From positions 1-64,000 of the forward strand of contig NZ_JAIMCB010000001.1 of the NCBI RefSeq assembly GCF_025499425.1: a DNA stretch of 64,000 bases, written 5' to 3'. Positions within the stretch are counted from its first letter, which is position 1. The number at the start of each line of letters is the position of its first letter. Shown here one piece after another: positions 1 to 7,599 of the stretch. Origin of the DNA: Acidiferrimicrobium sp. IK. Its GTDB lineage: Bacteria > Actinomycetota > Acidimicrobiia > Acidimicrobiales > Palsa-688. A model generated the notes under the pieces. That model was not told where the DNA came from. It saw only the letters and a list, made by a program, of their open reading frames with translations, and searched no databases. A program made the position numbers and the translations under genes.

Positions 1-133
1 GCTGACGCCCGGCAGTCACGACCACGGGCACCCCATCCGACCCGCCCCATGCGACAACCCCGCAACACCGTCGCATCCGCACTCCTCTTCAACGCGCCCC
101 GAAACCCGCTATCCAGTTACGACCAGCGGTCCC

Positions 134-889
134 ATGACTAGCTATGACTGCCTCCATGTCGAAGACCTGACGGCGGGCTACGGTGGACCGCCGGTCATCC
201 AGGACGTCTGCCTAGGCGTCGACAAGGGCCAGATCGCCGTGGTTGCGGGCCCCAATGGAGCCGGCAAGAGTACTCTCGTCAAGACGATTGTTGGTCACCT
301 GCGTTGCACCGGTGGCCAGGTCAGGGTAGGCGGGGAGGACGTCACAAACCACAGCCCGGAGCGGATCGCCCGGGGACGGGTCGGTTACGTCCCGCAGAAC
401 CAAGACGTCTTCGGGACCATGTCGGTAGTGGAGAACCTCGAAATCGGTGGCTACCTGCTGAAGAAGCGGGAGGTGGCCGGCCGCATTGAGGAGGTTCTCG
501 GATTGTTTCCTGCTCTGGCCGCCATGCGACACCGCACGGTCGGCCGACTCTCCGGAGGCGAGCGAAAGATGGTGGCCATTGGCCGGGTGCTGATGCTCCG
601 CCCCGCCGTACTGGTCCTAGACGAGCCCACCGCCGGACTGTCGGTCGCGCTCACCGTGGACCTATTTGAGAAGTACCTTCCAGAGCTTGCTGCGACAGGG
701 GTAGGGATCCTCCTGGTCGAGCAGAAAGCCACTGAGGCCCTGCGCAATGCCGACTGGGGCTACATCCTTGTCTCCGGGCAGGTCCACGTATCCGAGTCGG
801 CGGCCACCATCTTAAGCCGTCCGGACCTGGGCGAGGTGTTCCTCGGTGGTTCCGCATCCCTTTCGGCTGATGCCGATCTGACTAATTGA
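134..889 (+). CDS. LivF-type ABC transporter ATP-binding protein
   Basis: This is an ATPase subunit of an ABC importer, closest in shape to LivF of branched-chain amino acid uptake. The 251-residue protein has a Walker A motif GPNGAGKST near residue 39, the signature LSGGER near 140 and a Walker B VLVLDEPTAGLS near 160. LivF proteins are usually 230-245 residues, so this one is complete. The ATG at 134 is the only good start. No LivG, permease or binding-protein gene follows, so partner subunits must lie upstream of the window or elsewhere. Codon choice looks less G/C-biased than in the genes after 7.6 kb (visual impression only). The substrate is unknown. Confidence 0.85.
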   Translation: MTSYDCLHVEDLTAGYGGPPVIQDVCLGVDKGQIAVVAGPNGAGKSTLVKTIVGHLRCTGGQVRVGGEDVTNHSPERIARGRVGYVPQNQDVFGTMSVVENLEIGGYLLKKREVAGRIEEVLGLFPALAAMRHRTVGRLSGGERKMVAIGRVLMLRPAVLVLDEPTAGLSVALTVDLFEKYLPELAATGVGILLVEQKATEALRNADWGYILVSGQVHVSESAATILSRPDLGEVFLGGSASLSADADLTN

Positions 890-1057
890 GTGACCCCAGA
901 GCACTGGCTCGACGGATGATGCGGCGACGACCACCTTCCTCACGTCGCCCCTGCGCATAATTGCACTTATCCGCGGCCAGCTGTCATGACAGCTCATGTC
1001 GGGACGGATCTCAAGGTTTGAGCGCCCGTCCCAAGCGCCCTGGGTCGATGGATGCGG

Positions 1058-1438
1058 TTAGCCGGTTGAGGGCTCATCGGTTAGAGCCTTGATGATTTCT
1101 GGGGCTAGCCACCGGAGTTGTCAGCGAACGCCGCCTGGCGCCTCGCGGAGGATGCCGAGTTGTTCGAGTTGGCGTAGGGCGCTGAGGGCAGCGGGGCGGG
1201 TCACTCGGAGCCGGCTCTCCACGACTCGAGCGGTGAGGATTGGCTGGGCGAAGGCGAGGCCGACGAGCTGATTGGCGATGCTGCGGGTATGGACCCCGAC
1301 AGCCCGCCGGTACTGCTCTTGGAGGTCGGTGAGCTGCTCAGCCCGATGGATCCAGACCGCTACGCCGACAGTGTCTTCGGGGCCGCTCGGCGCTGTTCCA
1401 GCCCGGCGGAGTAGATGGGCTCTGGGAGCGATTGCCAA
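1058..1438 (-). pseudogene. Fic-family protein, C-terminal remnant with in-frame stop
   Basis: The minus-strand frame encodes the winged-helix tail typical of Fic proteins (for example VVESRLRVTRPAALSALRQ followed by LEQLGILRE). A TGA stop lies at 1121-1123, but the same frame continues with a plausible family ending (QLRWLAPEIIKAL) to a TAA at 1058-1060. The catalytic HPFxxGNGR part is absent; upstream of 1438 the reading frame is lost. I read this as a decayed Fic/AMPylase-like gene that kept only its DNA-binding-like end. An alternative is an unrelated winged-helix fragment. It sits beside an AAA_14 gene and a tRNA scar, consistent with an eroded island. Confidence 0.6.
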
Positions 1439-1562
1439 TTTCCGACGAAGACGACGCGCTCGCCCAGGCTCGGCTGGCCGGACGAAGTGCGTCGAGGTTG
1501 ACCAGGTGTGCCGCCATCTCGGGCCCGGCGGCTCTCCCTACCCAGCCTTGGCAGCTGAACCG

Positions 1563-1623
1563 CGTGAGGTTGGTAGCAGGGCGTGCGTGAAGTTGGTAGC
1601 GTGGTTGGCGTGAAATTGGTAGC
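1563..1623 (+). repeat. Three 15-bp direct repeats, 23-bp period, before the AAA_14 gene
   Basis: The motif CGTGARRTTGGTAGC occurs at 1563-1577, 1586-1600 and 1609-1623, exactly 23 bp apart. The last copy ends two bases before the ATG at 1626, where a ribosome binding site would be expected, and no Shine-Dalgarno sequence is visible. It could be an operator array for autoregulation of the downstream gene or a transposase-binding repeat set from an insertion-sequence end. Confidence 0.7.
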
Positions 1624-1625
1624 GG

Positions 1626-2900
1626 ATGACCGGTAGCGCTGAGCCAGGTGGTGGCGCCGGATACCGGCCCAGGCTCGTTGACGGCTATCTCGCAGAGCTG
1701 TGTGCCGACTTCCCGGCGGTCATGGTCACCGGGGCGCGTGCGTCGGGGAAGACGACCACCGCCGCTCAGCACGTCGAGCAGGTCGTCCGGCTGGACGAGC
1801 CGGGTACCGCTGCGGCGTACCGAGCAGATCCTGACGCAGCGCTGCGTCGAACGGCCCGGCCGGTCCTCTTGGACGAGTGGCAGGAGGTGCCTGAGGTGCT
1901 CGCGGCTGTGAAGCGGTCCGTTGATCAGGATGCAACCCCCGGACAGTTCGTCTTGACTGGAAGCGTCCGTGCTGAACTGACCAACGAGACGTGGGCTGGC
2001 ACGGGTCGGATTGTCCGGATGAGCATGTACCCCGTCGTGGAGCGGGAGCGAAGAGATGTCCCCGACTTCGCCCGGTCGTCGTTCCTGGACCGGCTTGCAA
2101 CCTCGGGCCTCGACGACATGACGCTTCCCGCAGCGCCGCCGACCATCGACGACTACGTGCACCTGGCGCTGCGAGGTGGCTTTCCCGAGGTCGCCTATCG
2201 GCAACGGAGCGACCGTGCCCGGACGACATGGCTGGCCAGCTATCTCGATGACCTGGTCACGCGGGACGCGGCGATCGTCGACACGATGAAGGATCCAGCC
2301 AAGCTTCGTCGTTACCTGACGGTTCTAGCCCTGAACAACGCCGGCATGCCGTCTGACGCCACCCTGTATCGAGCTGCAGGCGTCAACGCCAAGACGGCCG
2401 CCGGCTACGACCAACTCCTCACGAACTTGTATGTCCTCGACGTGGTCCCCGCTTGGACGAACAACAGGCTCAGCCGACTTGTGCGGCACGGCAAGCGTTA
2501 CCTCGTCGACTCTGGCCTCGCCGCGGCAGCCGCAGGCCTCGATGCCATGACGATCCTTAACGATGCCGAACTTGTCGGCCGCATGTTCGACGCGTTCGCG
2601 ACCTCGCAACTTCGACCTGAGATCGCTGTTCGCTCGCCCCGGGCGACACTGCACCATCTCCGTCTCGAGGCGGGGCGCCGAGAGGTAGATCTCGTTGCGG
2701 AGGTGGGCGCTGGTCGGGTGGTGGCCTTGGAGTTTAAGGCCGGTGTAGCGCCCGACCAAGCGGACGCAAAGCATCTGTACTGGCTCCGCGAGCGACTCGG
2801 GCGTGACTTCGCAGCGGGTGCGGTCGTGCATACGGGGCCGGGCCTCTACGAAATGGGGGACCGGGTGTATGCCATCCCGCTCTGTGCCGTCTGGTCATAG
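1626..2900 (+). CDS. AAA_14 / DUF4143 family ATPase
   Basis: This 424-residue protein belongs to the ATP-binding AAA_14/DUF4143 family, whose biological role is poorly defined. Walker A is GARASGKTTTA near residue 36 and Walker B is PVLLDEWQEVP near 79. The C-terminal DUF4143 part carries a PD-(D/E)xK-like pattern: E and D in REVDLVAE, then ALEFKAG near residue 370, as in nuclease-fold domains. Family members are often sporadic, lineage-specific genes. The start at 1626 lies directly after a triple direct repeat with no ribosome binding site, suggesting leaderless or repressed expression. The neighbouring broken Fic gene and tRNA fragment support horizontal origin, by inference. Confidence 0.85.
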   Translation: MTGSAEPGGGAGYRPRLVDGYLAELCADFPAVMVTGARASGKTTTAAQHVEQVVRLDEPGTAAAYRADPDAALRRTARPVLLDEWQEVPEVLAAVKRSVDQDATPGQFVLTGSVRAELTNETWAGTGRIVRMSMYPVVERERRDVPDFARSSFLDRLATSGLDDMTLPAAPPTIDDYVHLALRGGFPEVAYRQRSDRARTTWLASYLDDLVTRDAAIVDTMKDPAKLRRYLTVLALNNAGMPSDATLYRAAGVNAKTAAGYDQLLTNLYVLDVVPAWTNNRLSRLVRHGKRYLVDSGLAAAAAGLDAMTILNDAELVGRMFDAFATSQLRPEIAVRSPRATLHHLRLEAGRREVDLVAEVGAGRVVALEFKAGVAPDQADAKHLYWLRERLGRDFAAGAVVHTGPGLYEMGDRVYAIPLCAVWS

Positions 2901-3221
2901 ACTCCTCTCCGGCCCTGACGCCCGGGCTATGAACATTGACAATGGCGTATCGTGTCGAGCCTATATCCAGTTCCACCAGTCGTTCTCAGACTCGTTATTT
3001 AGCCCGTCCATGGCGCATCCATGGCGCAGCTCCTGACTTCCGCCACTGTCCGTGGAAGTTTCAGAACCCTCCTGAGCAGGTAATACGACTCTCCGTGGAC
3101 GCCCAAAAGCCGCAAATGGGTGCTTCCCAAGCTGAGAACGCGGGTTCGATTCCCAGCCACCTGTGGTGCCGGGATGCTTGACCTGGACGCGTCGCCGCTT
3201 TCTGGCTGTTGCGGAGTGGGA
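2901..3221. other. Intergenic stretch with tRNA scar
   Basis: No gene is visible here. The stretch contains a short direct duplication of CCATGGCGCA near 3008-3028 and a tRNA-Gly 3' fragment at 3118-3161 (see that entry). Base composition looks more mixed than in the surrounding chromosome. Confidence 0.6.
3118..3161 (+). other. tRNA-Gly(CCC) 3'-half fragment, att-like scar
   Basis: The segment includes an anticodon-loop sequence GCTTCCCAAGC (loop TTCCCAA, anticodon CCC) followed at the right distance by the T-loop GGTTCGATTCCC. The 5' half (D arm, acceptor 5' strand) is missing, and the T stem pairs only in part because the 3' side reads CCCAG. It therefore cannot be a working tRNA. Integrases of actinobacterial islands commonly recombine at tRNA 3' ends and leave such copies. 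Confidence 0.6.
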
Positions 3222-3860
3222 TCACCGGGTGAAGGTGAGGTGGGTGACTCCGCTTGACGTCGTGACCGCCTCCACGTCGTATTGCTCCTCTAAGGCTTCC
3301 AGGTTGTCCCACAACCGGACACCGCGACCAAGCAGGATCGGCACCAGCACGATGTGGAGGTGGTCGACGAGACCGGCGGCGATGAAGGCGCGAGTGATGG
3401 TGGGGCCCCCGCCGATGCGGACGTCCTGACCGGCGGCTGCGTCCCGGGCCGCCTTGAGTGCGTCGGCTGGCGTGGCGTCGAGGAAGTGGAAGGTGGTGCC
3501 GCCTTGCATTTCGAGCGATGGGCGCGGACGGTGGGTTAGAACGTAGGTCGGTGTGTGGAATGGTGGGTTCTCTCCCCACCAGCCGCTCCACTCCGGGTCG
3601 TCCTGCCAGTTGGGCGGCCCGAACTTGCCCGCTCCCATGATCTCGGCACCGATGCCGGGCCCCCAGTTGCTCGCGAACGCGTCGTCGCTTCCTGTGGTCC
3701 CTCCTGGCTGCCCCAGCATCTGCTGGAACGAGCGAGTGGCGAAAAACCATTCGTTGAGTCGGGTCCCGGCGTGACCGAAGGGGGTTTCGAGGCTCTGGCC
3801 TTCGCCGGTGGCGAAGCCGTCCAGCGAGACCGAAAAGTTGTGGATGCGGACGCGGGACAT
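3222..3860 (-). CDS. Dihydrofolate reductase-like (RibD C-terminal) family protein
   Basis: This 212-residue protein belongs to the dihydrofolate reductase/RibD-C superfamily, small NADPH-dependent reductases of usually unknown substrate. The N terminus SRVRIHNFSVSLDGF and the later GGGPTITRAFIAAGLVDHLH and LVPILLGRGVRLW segments are characteristic. I chose the ATG at 3860 rather than the longer upstream extension because SRVRIHNFSVSLDGF is the family start and AAAGAG lies just upstream. It follows the SRPBCC gene by 74 bp on the same strand, so it is probably the third gene of an ArsR-controlled operon. Confidence 0.8.
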   Translation of the reverse strand: MSRVRIHNFSVSLDGFATGEGQSLETPFGHAGTRLNEWFFATRSFQQMLGQPGGTTGSDDAFASNWGPGIGAEIMGAGKFGPPNWQDDPEWSGWWGENPPFHTPTYVLTHRPRPSLEMQGGTTFHFLDATPADALKAARDAAAGQDVRIGGGPTITRAFIAAGLVDHLHIVLVPILLGRGVRLWDNLEALEEQYDVEAVTTSSGVTHLTFTR

Positions 3861-3934
3861 GGAGGCTCTTTCGGTGGTTGGCGGTAGGTCAGCCTGTTTC
3901 ATGTATCTGGCGGAGATCCCATCCGTGGAGGGAG

Positions 3935-4423
3935 TCACGTGGCACCGAGATGGTTGGCGAGCTTCTGCATCGTCTGAAGTCCGAGCTCGACGGCGCCGAA
4001 GCCGAGTTTTTCGTTTCGCTGTTCCGCGGTTGGGTGGAGCTTTCGCAGGGTTAGGACCGTCTTTCCGTCGGCCTGTTCGTCGAGGGAGACCGTTACCCGG
4101 AAGCGGGCTGGGTCAGCGTCGACGTCGGAGCCGTGGTCCATTACCAGCCTTTCGCTTGGGACGACCTCGAGGTAGTCGAAGCGATTCGTGAACACGGTGC
4201 CGTCTGGGGCGGCCATGTCGAAGCAGGCCCGGCCTCCAGGGCGCACGTCCATCTTTTTGACGGTGCAGATGAACCCGTCGGGCCCGAACCATTGACAGAA
4301 GGCTTCGGGGTCGGTCCACGCCGCGAACACCGCGTCGCGGGGAGCGTCGAGGACTCGAACGAGGACGATCTCTCGCTCGAGAGCCGACGCTGTCTGGTCT
4401 GGGATGCGCGGGGTCGTGGTCAC
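3935..4423 (-). CDS. SRPBCC (AHSA1-like) domain protein
   Basis: This is a 162-residue START/SRPBCC fold protein of the activator-of-Hsp90 (AHSA1) group. It has LVRVLDAPRDAVFAAWTDPE near residue 20, the F-x-W-F-G-P-like WFGPDGF, and a C-terminal helix ending LQTMQKLANHL. Such proteins bind small hydrophobic ligands in a helix-grip cavity. The GTG start at 4423 overlaps the ArsR stop by 4 bp (GTGA) and has GGAG upstream, so the two are translationally coupled. An ArsR plus AHSA1 pair is a common bacterial arrangement; the ligand is unknown. Confidence 0.85.
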   Translation of the reverse strand: MTTTPRIPDQTASALEREIVLVRVLDAPRDAVFAAWTDPEAFCQWFGPDGFICTVKKMDVRPGGRACFDMAAPDGTVFTNRFDYLEVVPSERLVMDHGSDVDADPARFRVTVSLDEQADGKTVLTLRKLHPTAEQRNEKLGFGAVELGLQTMQKLANHLGAT

Positions 4424-4785
4424 CTGGTCTCCGATGTCGGGCGGGGTGCTGTTCGCTCCGACGCTCGGCGGAGGTGCGCGTCGAGGCGATCGAGACGCTG
4501 CTCCCACACGGCTCGGGTGTGCTCTGCCCACGTGGCGATATCGACTAGCGGCTCCGGCCGCAGCTGGCACGGCCGTCGTTGGCCATCTCGGCTGCGACTG
4601 ATCAGACCAGCCTCCTCGAGGACTTTCAGGTGGCGGGAGATGGCCGGGAGGCTGATCGGGAACGGTTGAGCCAACTCGAGCACCGTTGCCTCTCCATCGG
4701 CCAGGCGACGCACGATCGAGCGTCGCGTCGGGTCCGAGAGGGCGGCGAAGACCATATCGATCCGGTCTGGGTCCCTGACGGTCAT
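4420..4785 (-). CDS. ArsR/SmtB-family transcriptional regulator
   Basis: This 121-residue winged-helix repressor opens with MVFAALSDPTRRSIVRRLAD and carries the recognition helix ISLPAISRHLKVLEEAGLI, both typical of the metal-independent SdpR-like branch that pairs with SRPBCC genes. No cysteine-rich metal site is seen (one Cys only), so ligand or protein-partner control is more likely than metal sensing. It is first in a three-gene minus-strand operon with the SRPBCC and RibD-like genes and probably represses its own promoter. Confidence 0.88.
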   Translation of the reverse strand: MTVRDPDRIDMVFAALSDPTRRSIVRRLADGEATVLELAQPFPISLPAISRHLKVLEEAGLISRSRDGQRRPCQLRPEPLVDIATWAEHTRAVWEQRLDRLDAHLRRASERTAPRPTSETR

Positions 4786-4820
4786 CGTGGCCGGCGCTGC
4801 CGCGGATACTTCACAGATAG

Positions 4821-4830
4821 GTTATTTAAC
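4821..4830 (-). promoter_or_regulatory. Possible ArsR operator/promoter
   Basis: An AT-rich island upstream of the ArsR start holds GTTATTTAAC, with arms GTTA and TAAC around a TT centre, 36-45 bp from the start codon. Its position fits autoregulation, but the palindrome is short. Confidence 0.3.
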
Positions 4831-4885
4831 ACAGTGGCTACATGTGGTCAAGGGACTTGGCCCGGCGGTCGGCCTCAACGAGGTC

Positions 4886-4974
4886 GGGGACTTCTCACGG
4901 CCACAGGTGGGGACTTCTCACGGCCACAAGTGCGGACATCCGGTGGCCACCAGCGGGGACTTCCGCCTGGCCAC
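4886..4974 (+). mobile_element. Four tandem 19-20 bp repeats, IS21-type end remnant
   Basis: Copies start at 4886, 4909, 4932 and 4955, an exact 23-bp period. The first two read GGGGACTTCTCACGGCCAC identically; the third (4932-4950) and fourth (4955-4974) are diverged but keep the GGGGAC-like start and GGCCAC end. Multiple short repeats at the tips are characteristic of IS21-family elements, and this GGGGACTT/GGCCAC pattern resembles those ends in actinobacteria. No istA or istB gene remains nearby, so this is a scar at most. Confidence 0.5.
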
Positions 4975-5368
4975 GGACATAGGTATGGGGTCCTGGCTGA
5001 GGTTCACCTGCGGGGCCCATGGCCTCGCCAGCCTGAGCGCCGTCGATGGCAACAGGTCGTTGGTGTTACAGATGGCACCCGGACGCTCCCACACGGCCTG
5101 TGCAATATCTGGGCCCGGGGGAGCCATCAGTGCTCGAGGATCGCCCAGCGATGGTCCGCTGATCCAAGCCATCAGGTCTTGGCGTCCTGCGACATTCTCG
5201 GAGGCGCCGAACTCCATCGACCCCTTTTGCTGGCCGACCTGGTGCGCGTGACGGCAGGTCGGGGTCGAGGCTGCAGGGGCGGAGGGCAGGTTGGTGCGTG
5301 GGCCGGTGGTGAAGCCGGTGAGCTCTCCCGTCCCGAGGAGCGCAACTACTGGCATAGCGTGGGGTCCG
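4975..5368. other. Gene-poor stretch after IS-like repeats
   Basis: No convincing gene is seen. Open frames on both strands here lack recognisable motifs and ribosome binding sites. The stretch may be residual mobile-element or degraded coding DNA. Confidence 0.5.
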
Positions 5369-5872
5369 ATGGGTCTCTTCGCACGCCGCCAGGAGCAGGA
5401 CGCCGTTCCGGCGACGGTTAGCGCTGGCGGGGGTCCTCGCGGGTCCGACGCTGCGCTGCCGGCCCGGTTTCAGGTGGTGTCGGTCGCGCCCGGTCGCTCC
5501 GACGGCGAGGCGTCGATAACGGGTGTCGTGCTCAGCGCCCTGCCCCCCCGGGTCGGCCAGCTCGCGGTGCAGTTGAGCCGGCCGAACTGGCCAGACGCCG
5601 CCCAGGAGCTCCCGGCGGTCGTGGATCCCGCTGCACCCGGTCGATTCGCCGTGAGCTGGGCGGTTGTCGCGGTGGTGGGCGGGTCGGAGCGGACCATCAC
5701 CGCCACCCAGTGGAACGACCCGGACCGGGCGTGGGACCCAGGTCCCGACGGCGCCCATGACCGAGCCCTGGCAGGCTGGCTGACCGAGCACGCCCACGGG
5801 CCCGGCGGCCTCGTCGGTACCCTGGAGCCGGCCTTATTGGCGCGGCTAGCTGCGCAGGGCTTGGATCTGTAA
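5369..5872 (+). CDS. Hypothetical protein
   Basis: I do not recognise this 167-residue protein. From the ATG at 5369 it begins MGLFARRQEQD and has a soluble, Pro/Ala/Gly-rich body with no membrane segment. The phrases TITATQWNDPDRAW and DRALAGWLTEHAHG suggest a small alpha/beta fold. The longer frame from 5291 adds residues with no family look. The gene stands alone between an IS-like repeat region and degraded DNA. G/C codon bias is consistent with a real gene, but it could be a remnant. Confidence 0.5.
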   Translation: MGLFARRQEQDAVPATVSAGGGPRGSDAALPARFQVVSVAPGRSDGEASITGVVLSALPPRVGQLAVQLSRPNWPDAAQELPAVVDPAAPGRFAVSWAVVAVVGGSERTITATQWNDPDRAWDPGPDGAHDRALAGWLTEHAHGPGGLVGTLEPALLARLAAQGLDL

Positions 5873-6167
5873 CCCGATTGTCGCCGGCGGAGCGAGATCG
5901 GCGGCGCCGTCGGAACTCGTCGTGGCCGCCGGCTGGGGGGTCCTCGGCATCGTCGCCTCCACCAGGTCCGCCACACGATCAAACGGGTCGCCGAGACGGA
6001 CCCAGCAGCGCAGGTCCAAGACGACCTGAAACGCCCTGCCGCCTACAGGGCGGCAAGACCACGCAGAACGGCACGCATGGTGTCTCCTGGTGATGCCCGG
6101 TAGGGGTCCGTGTCGGCAGCCGACGTCGGTGTGCGGGCAGTTCGGCTGGCCGCCAGCGCCCGCGAGA
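5873..6167. other. No gene seen
   Basis: Frames on both strands are Arg/Pro-rich and without motifs. The stretch lies between a hypothetical gene and a PIN-like remnant and is probably decayed DNA. Confidence 0.45.
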
Positions 6168-6540
6168 TCAGAGTCGACGTATTTCGAAGCGTCCGAGTTG
6201 AGCGGCGAGGGTCGCCATGTCGCCCGGGTCCGAGGTAAGGATCTCGAGCGGACCTCGCTGGGCGGCTCGGCCAGCAGGCCGTTCCCCGGTGTCGCCTTGG
6301 ACGGCGGCGTGACGAGCAGACGATGGTGTGGAAGCTCGAGGAAGCTGCCGGTGGAAGCGACCTCGGCAACGGGGGACGTCGAGTTCGCCTCGCGTGGTGT
6401 GCGCTCCAGTCGCCCGCGTCGTGGTACCGGCGGTCCCGGCCCGCGCCGACACCCGACGCCCGCGCCCGGTGTCGGAGGCGGGGCCCCGGGGGCACGCCCG
6501 GGTCGGGGCCGCGAAACGCCGGCCGATCGGCCGCCGCCAG
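6168..6540 (-). pseudogene. PIN-domain (VapC-like) toxin remnant
   Basis: The minus-strand frame ends with ILTSDPGDMATLAAQLG and FEIRRL, which matches the usual C terminus of PIN-domain toxins (LTSDPxDl..La). The preceding part, where the third acidic catalytic residue should sit in a DVVDA-like motif, reads SSARHAAV, and the N-terminal half has no recognisable PIN core or start. No VapB antitoxin is visible upstream. I infer an inactivated VapC-type gene. The evidence is one motif, so the extent is approximate. Confidence 0.4.
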
Positions 6541-6690
6541 GCGTCATCTGTCAGCAGTTCCGGCGGCTCGCCGCCCTTGTACGGGCAACGTCGCCAGCGG
6601 ATGACACCAGCTTCGCCCGACGAATGGGGGAGGGGACTCCGCGCGTGGGGCACCATGACGTCGTGGTGCGCCCGCTAGTAGTCTCCGGTC

Positions 6691-7077
6691 ATGAGCGGCC
6701 GTTCGGAACGGTTGAGCGAGGCTTACGAGGCGCTGGGCCGTGGCGATCTGAGCCCCTGGGTGCGATTGCTCGACCCGCGGGTGGTGTGGCGTGCCATCGA
6801 CCTTCCGGAGGTCCCGGACACCCCCACTTGAGGCAACCGGCAGGCGGTCGTGAACCGCCTCTCGATGCTGCAGGAGAACGGACGGCGCTTCGAGGTGATC
6901 GAGGCTGTCGAGCGGGGGTCAGCGGTCGCGCTCGGTCTGCGGGTATCTGAGCCCGGATGGTCGGGAACGGCGGAGGTGTTCAAGGTATTCACTTTCGACG
7001 TGGCTGGCGCCAGCGTCGTTGGCATGCAGGACTGCGACTCCCGGCGGTCCGCGTTGGCCGTGCTCGAGGATCGCTAG
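6691..7077 (+). pseudogene. NTF2-like (SnoaL-like) gene with internal TGA
   Basis: Starting at ATG 6691 the frame encodes RLSEAYEALGRGDLSPWVRL, a typical NTF2/SnoaL-like opening, and runs 46 codons to a TGA at 6829-6831. The same frame then continues without interruption as VVNRLSMLQENGRRFEVIEA to a stop at 7075-7077, giving a normal family length of about 128 residues if the TGA is read through. The simplest reading is a point-mutation pseudogene. The downstream half has a possible GTG restart at 6850 but no ribosome binding site. Confidence 0.65.
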
Positions 7078-7599
7078 GCCGGGGCCGAGGGCCGTGTAGC
7101 ACCATGAGGTGGGAGGGTTGCCCGTGATCTGCGACATCGCGGTCCCGGCGGGCTTGGTGGTCGCGTTGGCTTTCCTGTGGTTGATCAGCCGCCGGTGGTC
7201 GTCGCTATCCACGCTTCGCGATAACCGTCGAGACGCGCGAGCAATGGGTTCTCAGGGGCGTTTGTCAACCAGGACCTTTCATGGACCAGGCGCCGGCAAC
7301 AGTCCGGCTCCCAGCCGGACGGCGACAACCCTCGATAGTCAGACCGCGCGCCACCGGTCCTCGCGTAAAGGTGCCGCGGTCGTACGTGCGGGCCGGCGCT
7401 TCCCGGAGGCGGCGTGGTCGGGCCCAGCGGCGGTGACCGCGTCCCCGAGGCCGGCAGCCACCTGCTCACCCAGGCCCTCCCTCGGTGGAGGAACCACGGG
7501 CGAACCTCGACCCGAGCCGGACACCCGCAGCTTCGTGTCATACTGAGTGACGCCAATTGACCGGCTCTCGCCGGCGGGCGCGCAGGGGGAGGACGGCTC
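7078..7599. other. No gene seen; leader of the P450 gene
   Basis: No convincing coding sequence is present. A plus-strand frame near 7109-7210 contains one hydrophobic stretch (AVPAGLVVALAFLWLI) but then becomes low-complexity. A strong Shine-Dalgarno GGGGGAGG sits just before the P450 start. Confidence 0.5.

Noticed and set aside
3118-3161. Functional tRNA-Gly
   Set aside because: The D arm and acceptor 5' strand are missing and the T stem is mispaired.
4886-4974. Possible CRISPR array
   Set aside because: Gaps between repeats are only 3-4 bp, far too short for spacers, and no cas gene is present.
6829-6831. TGA read as selenocysteine or recoded
   Set aside because: TGA is the normal stop of many genes here, no SECIS-like hairpin is evident, and neighbouring genes are also decayed.
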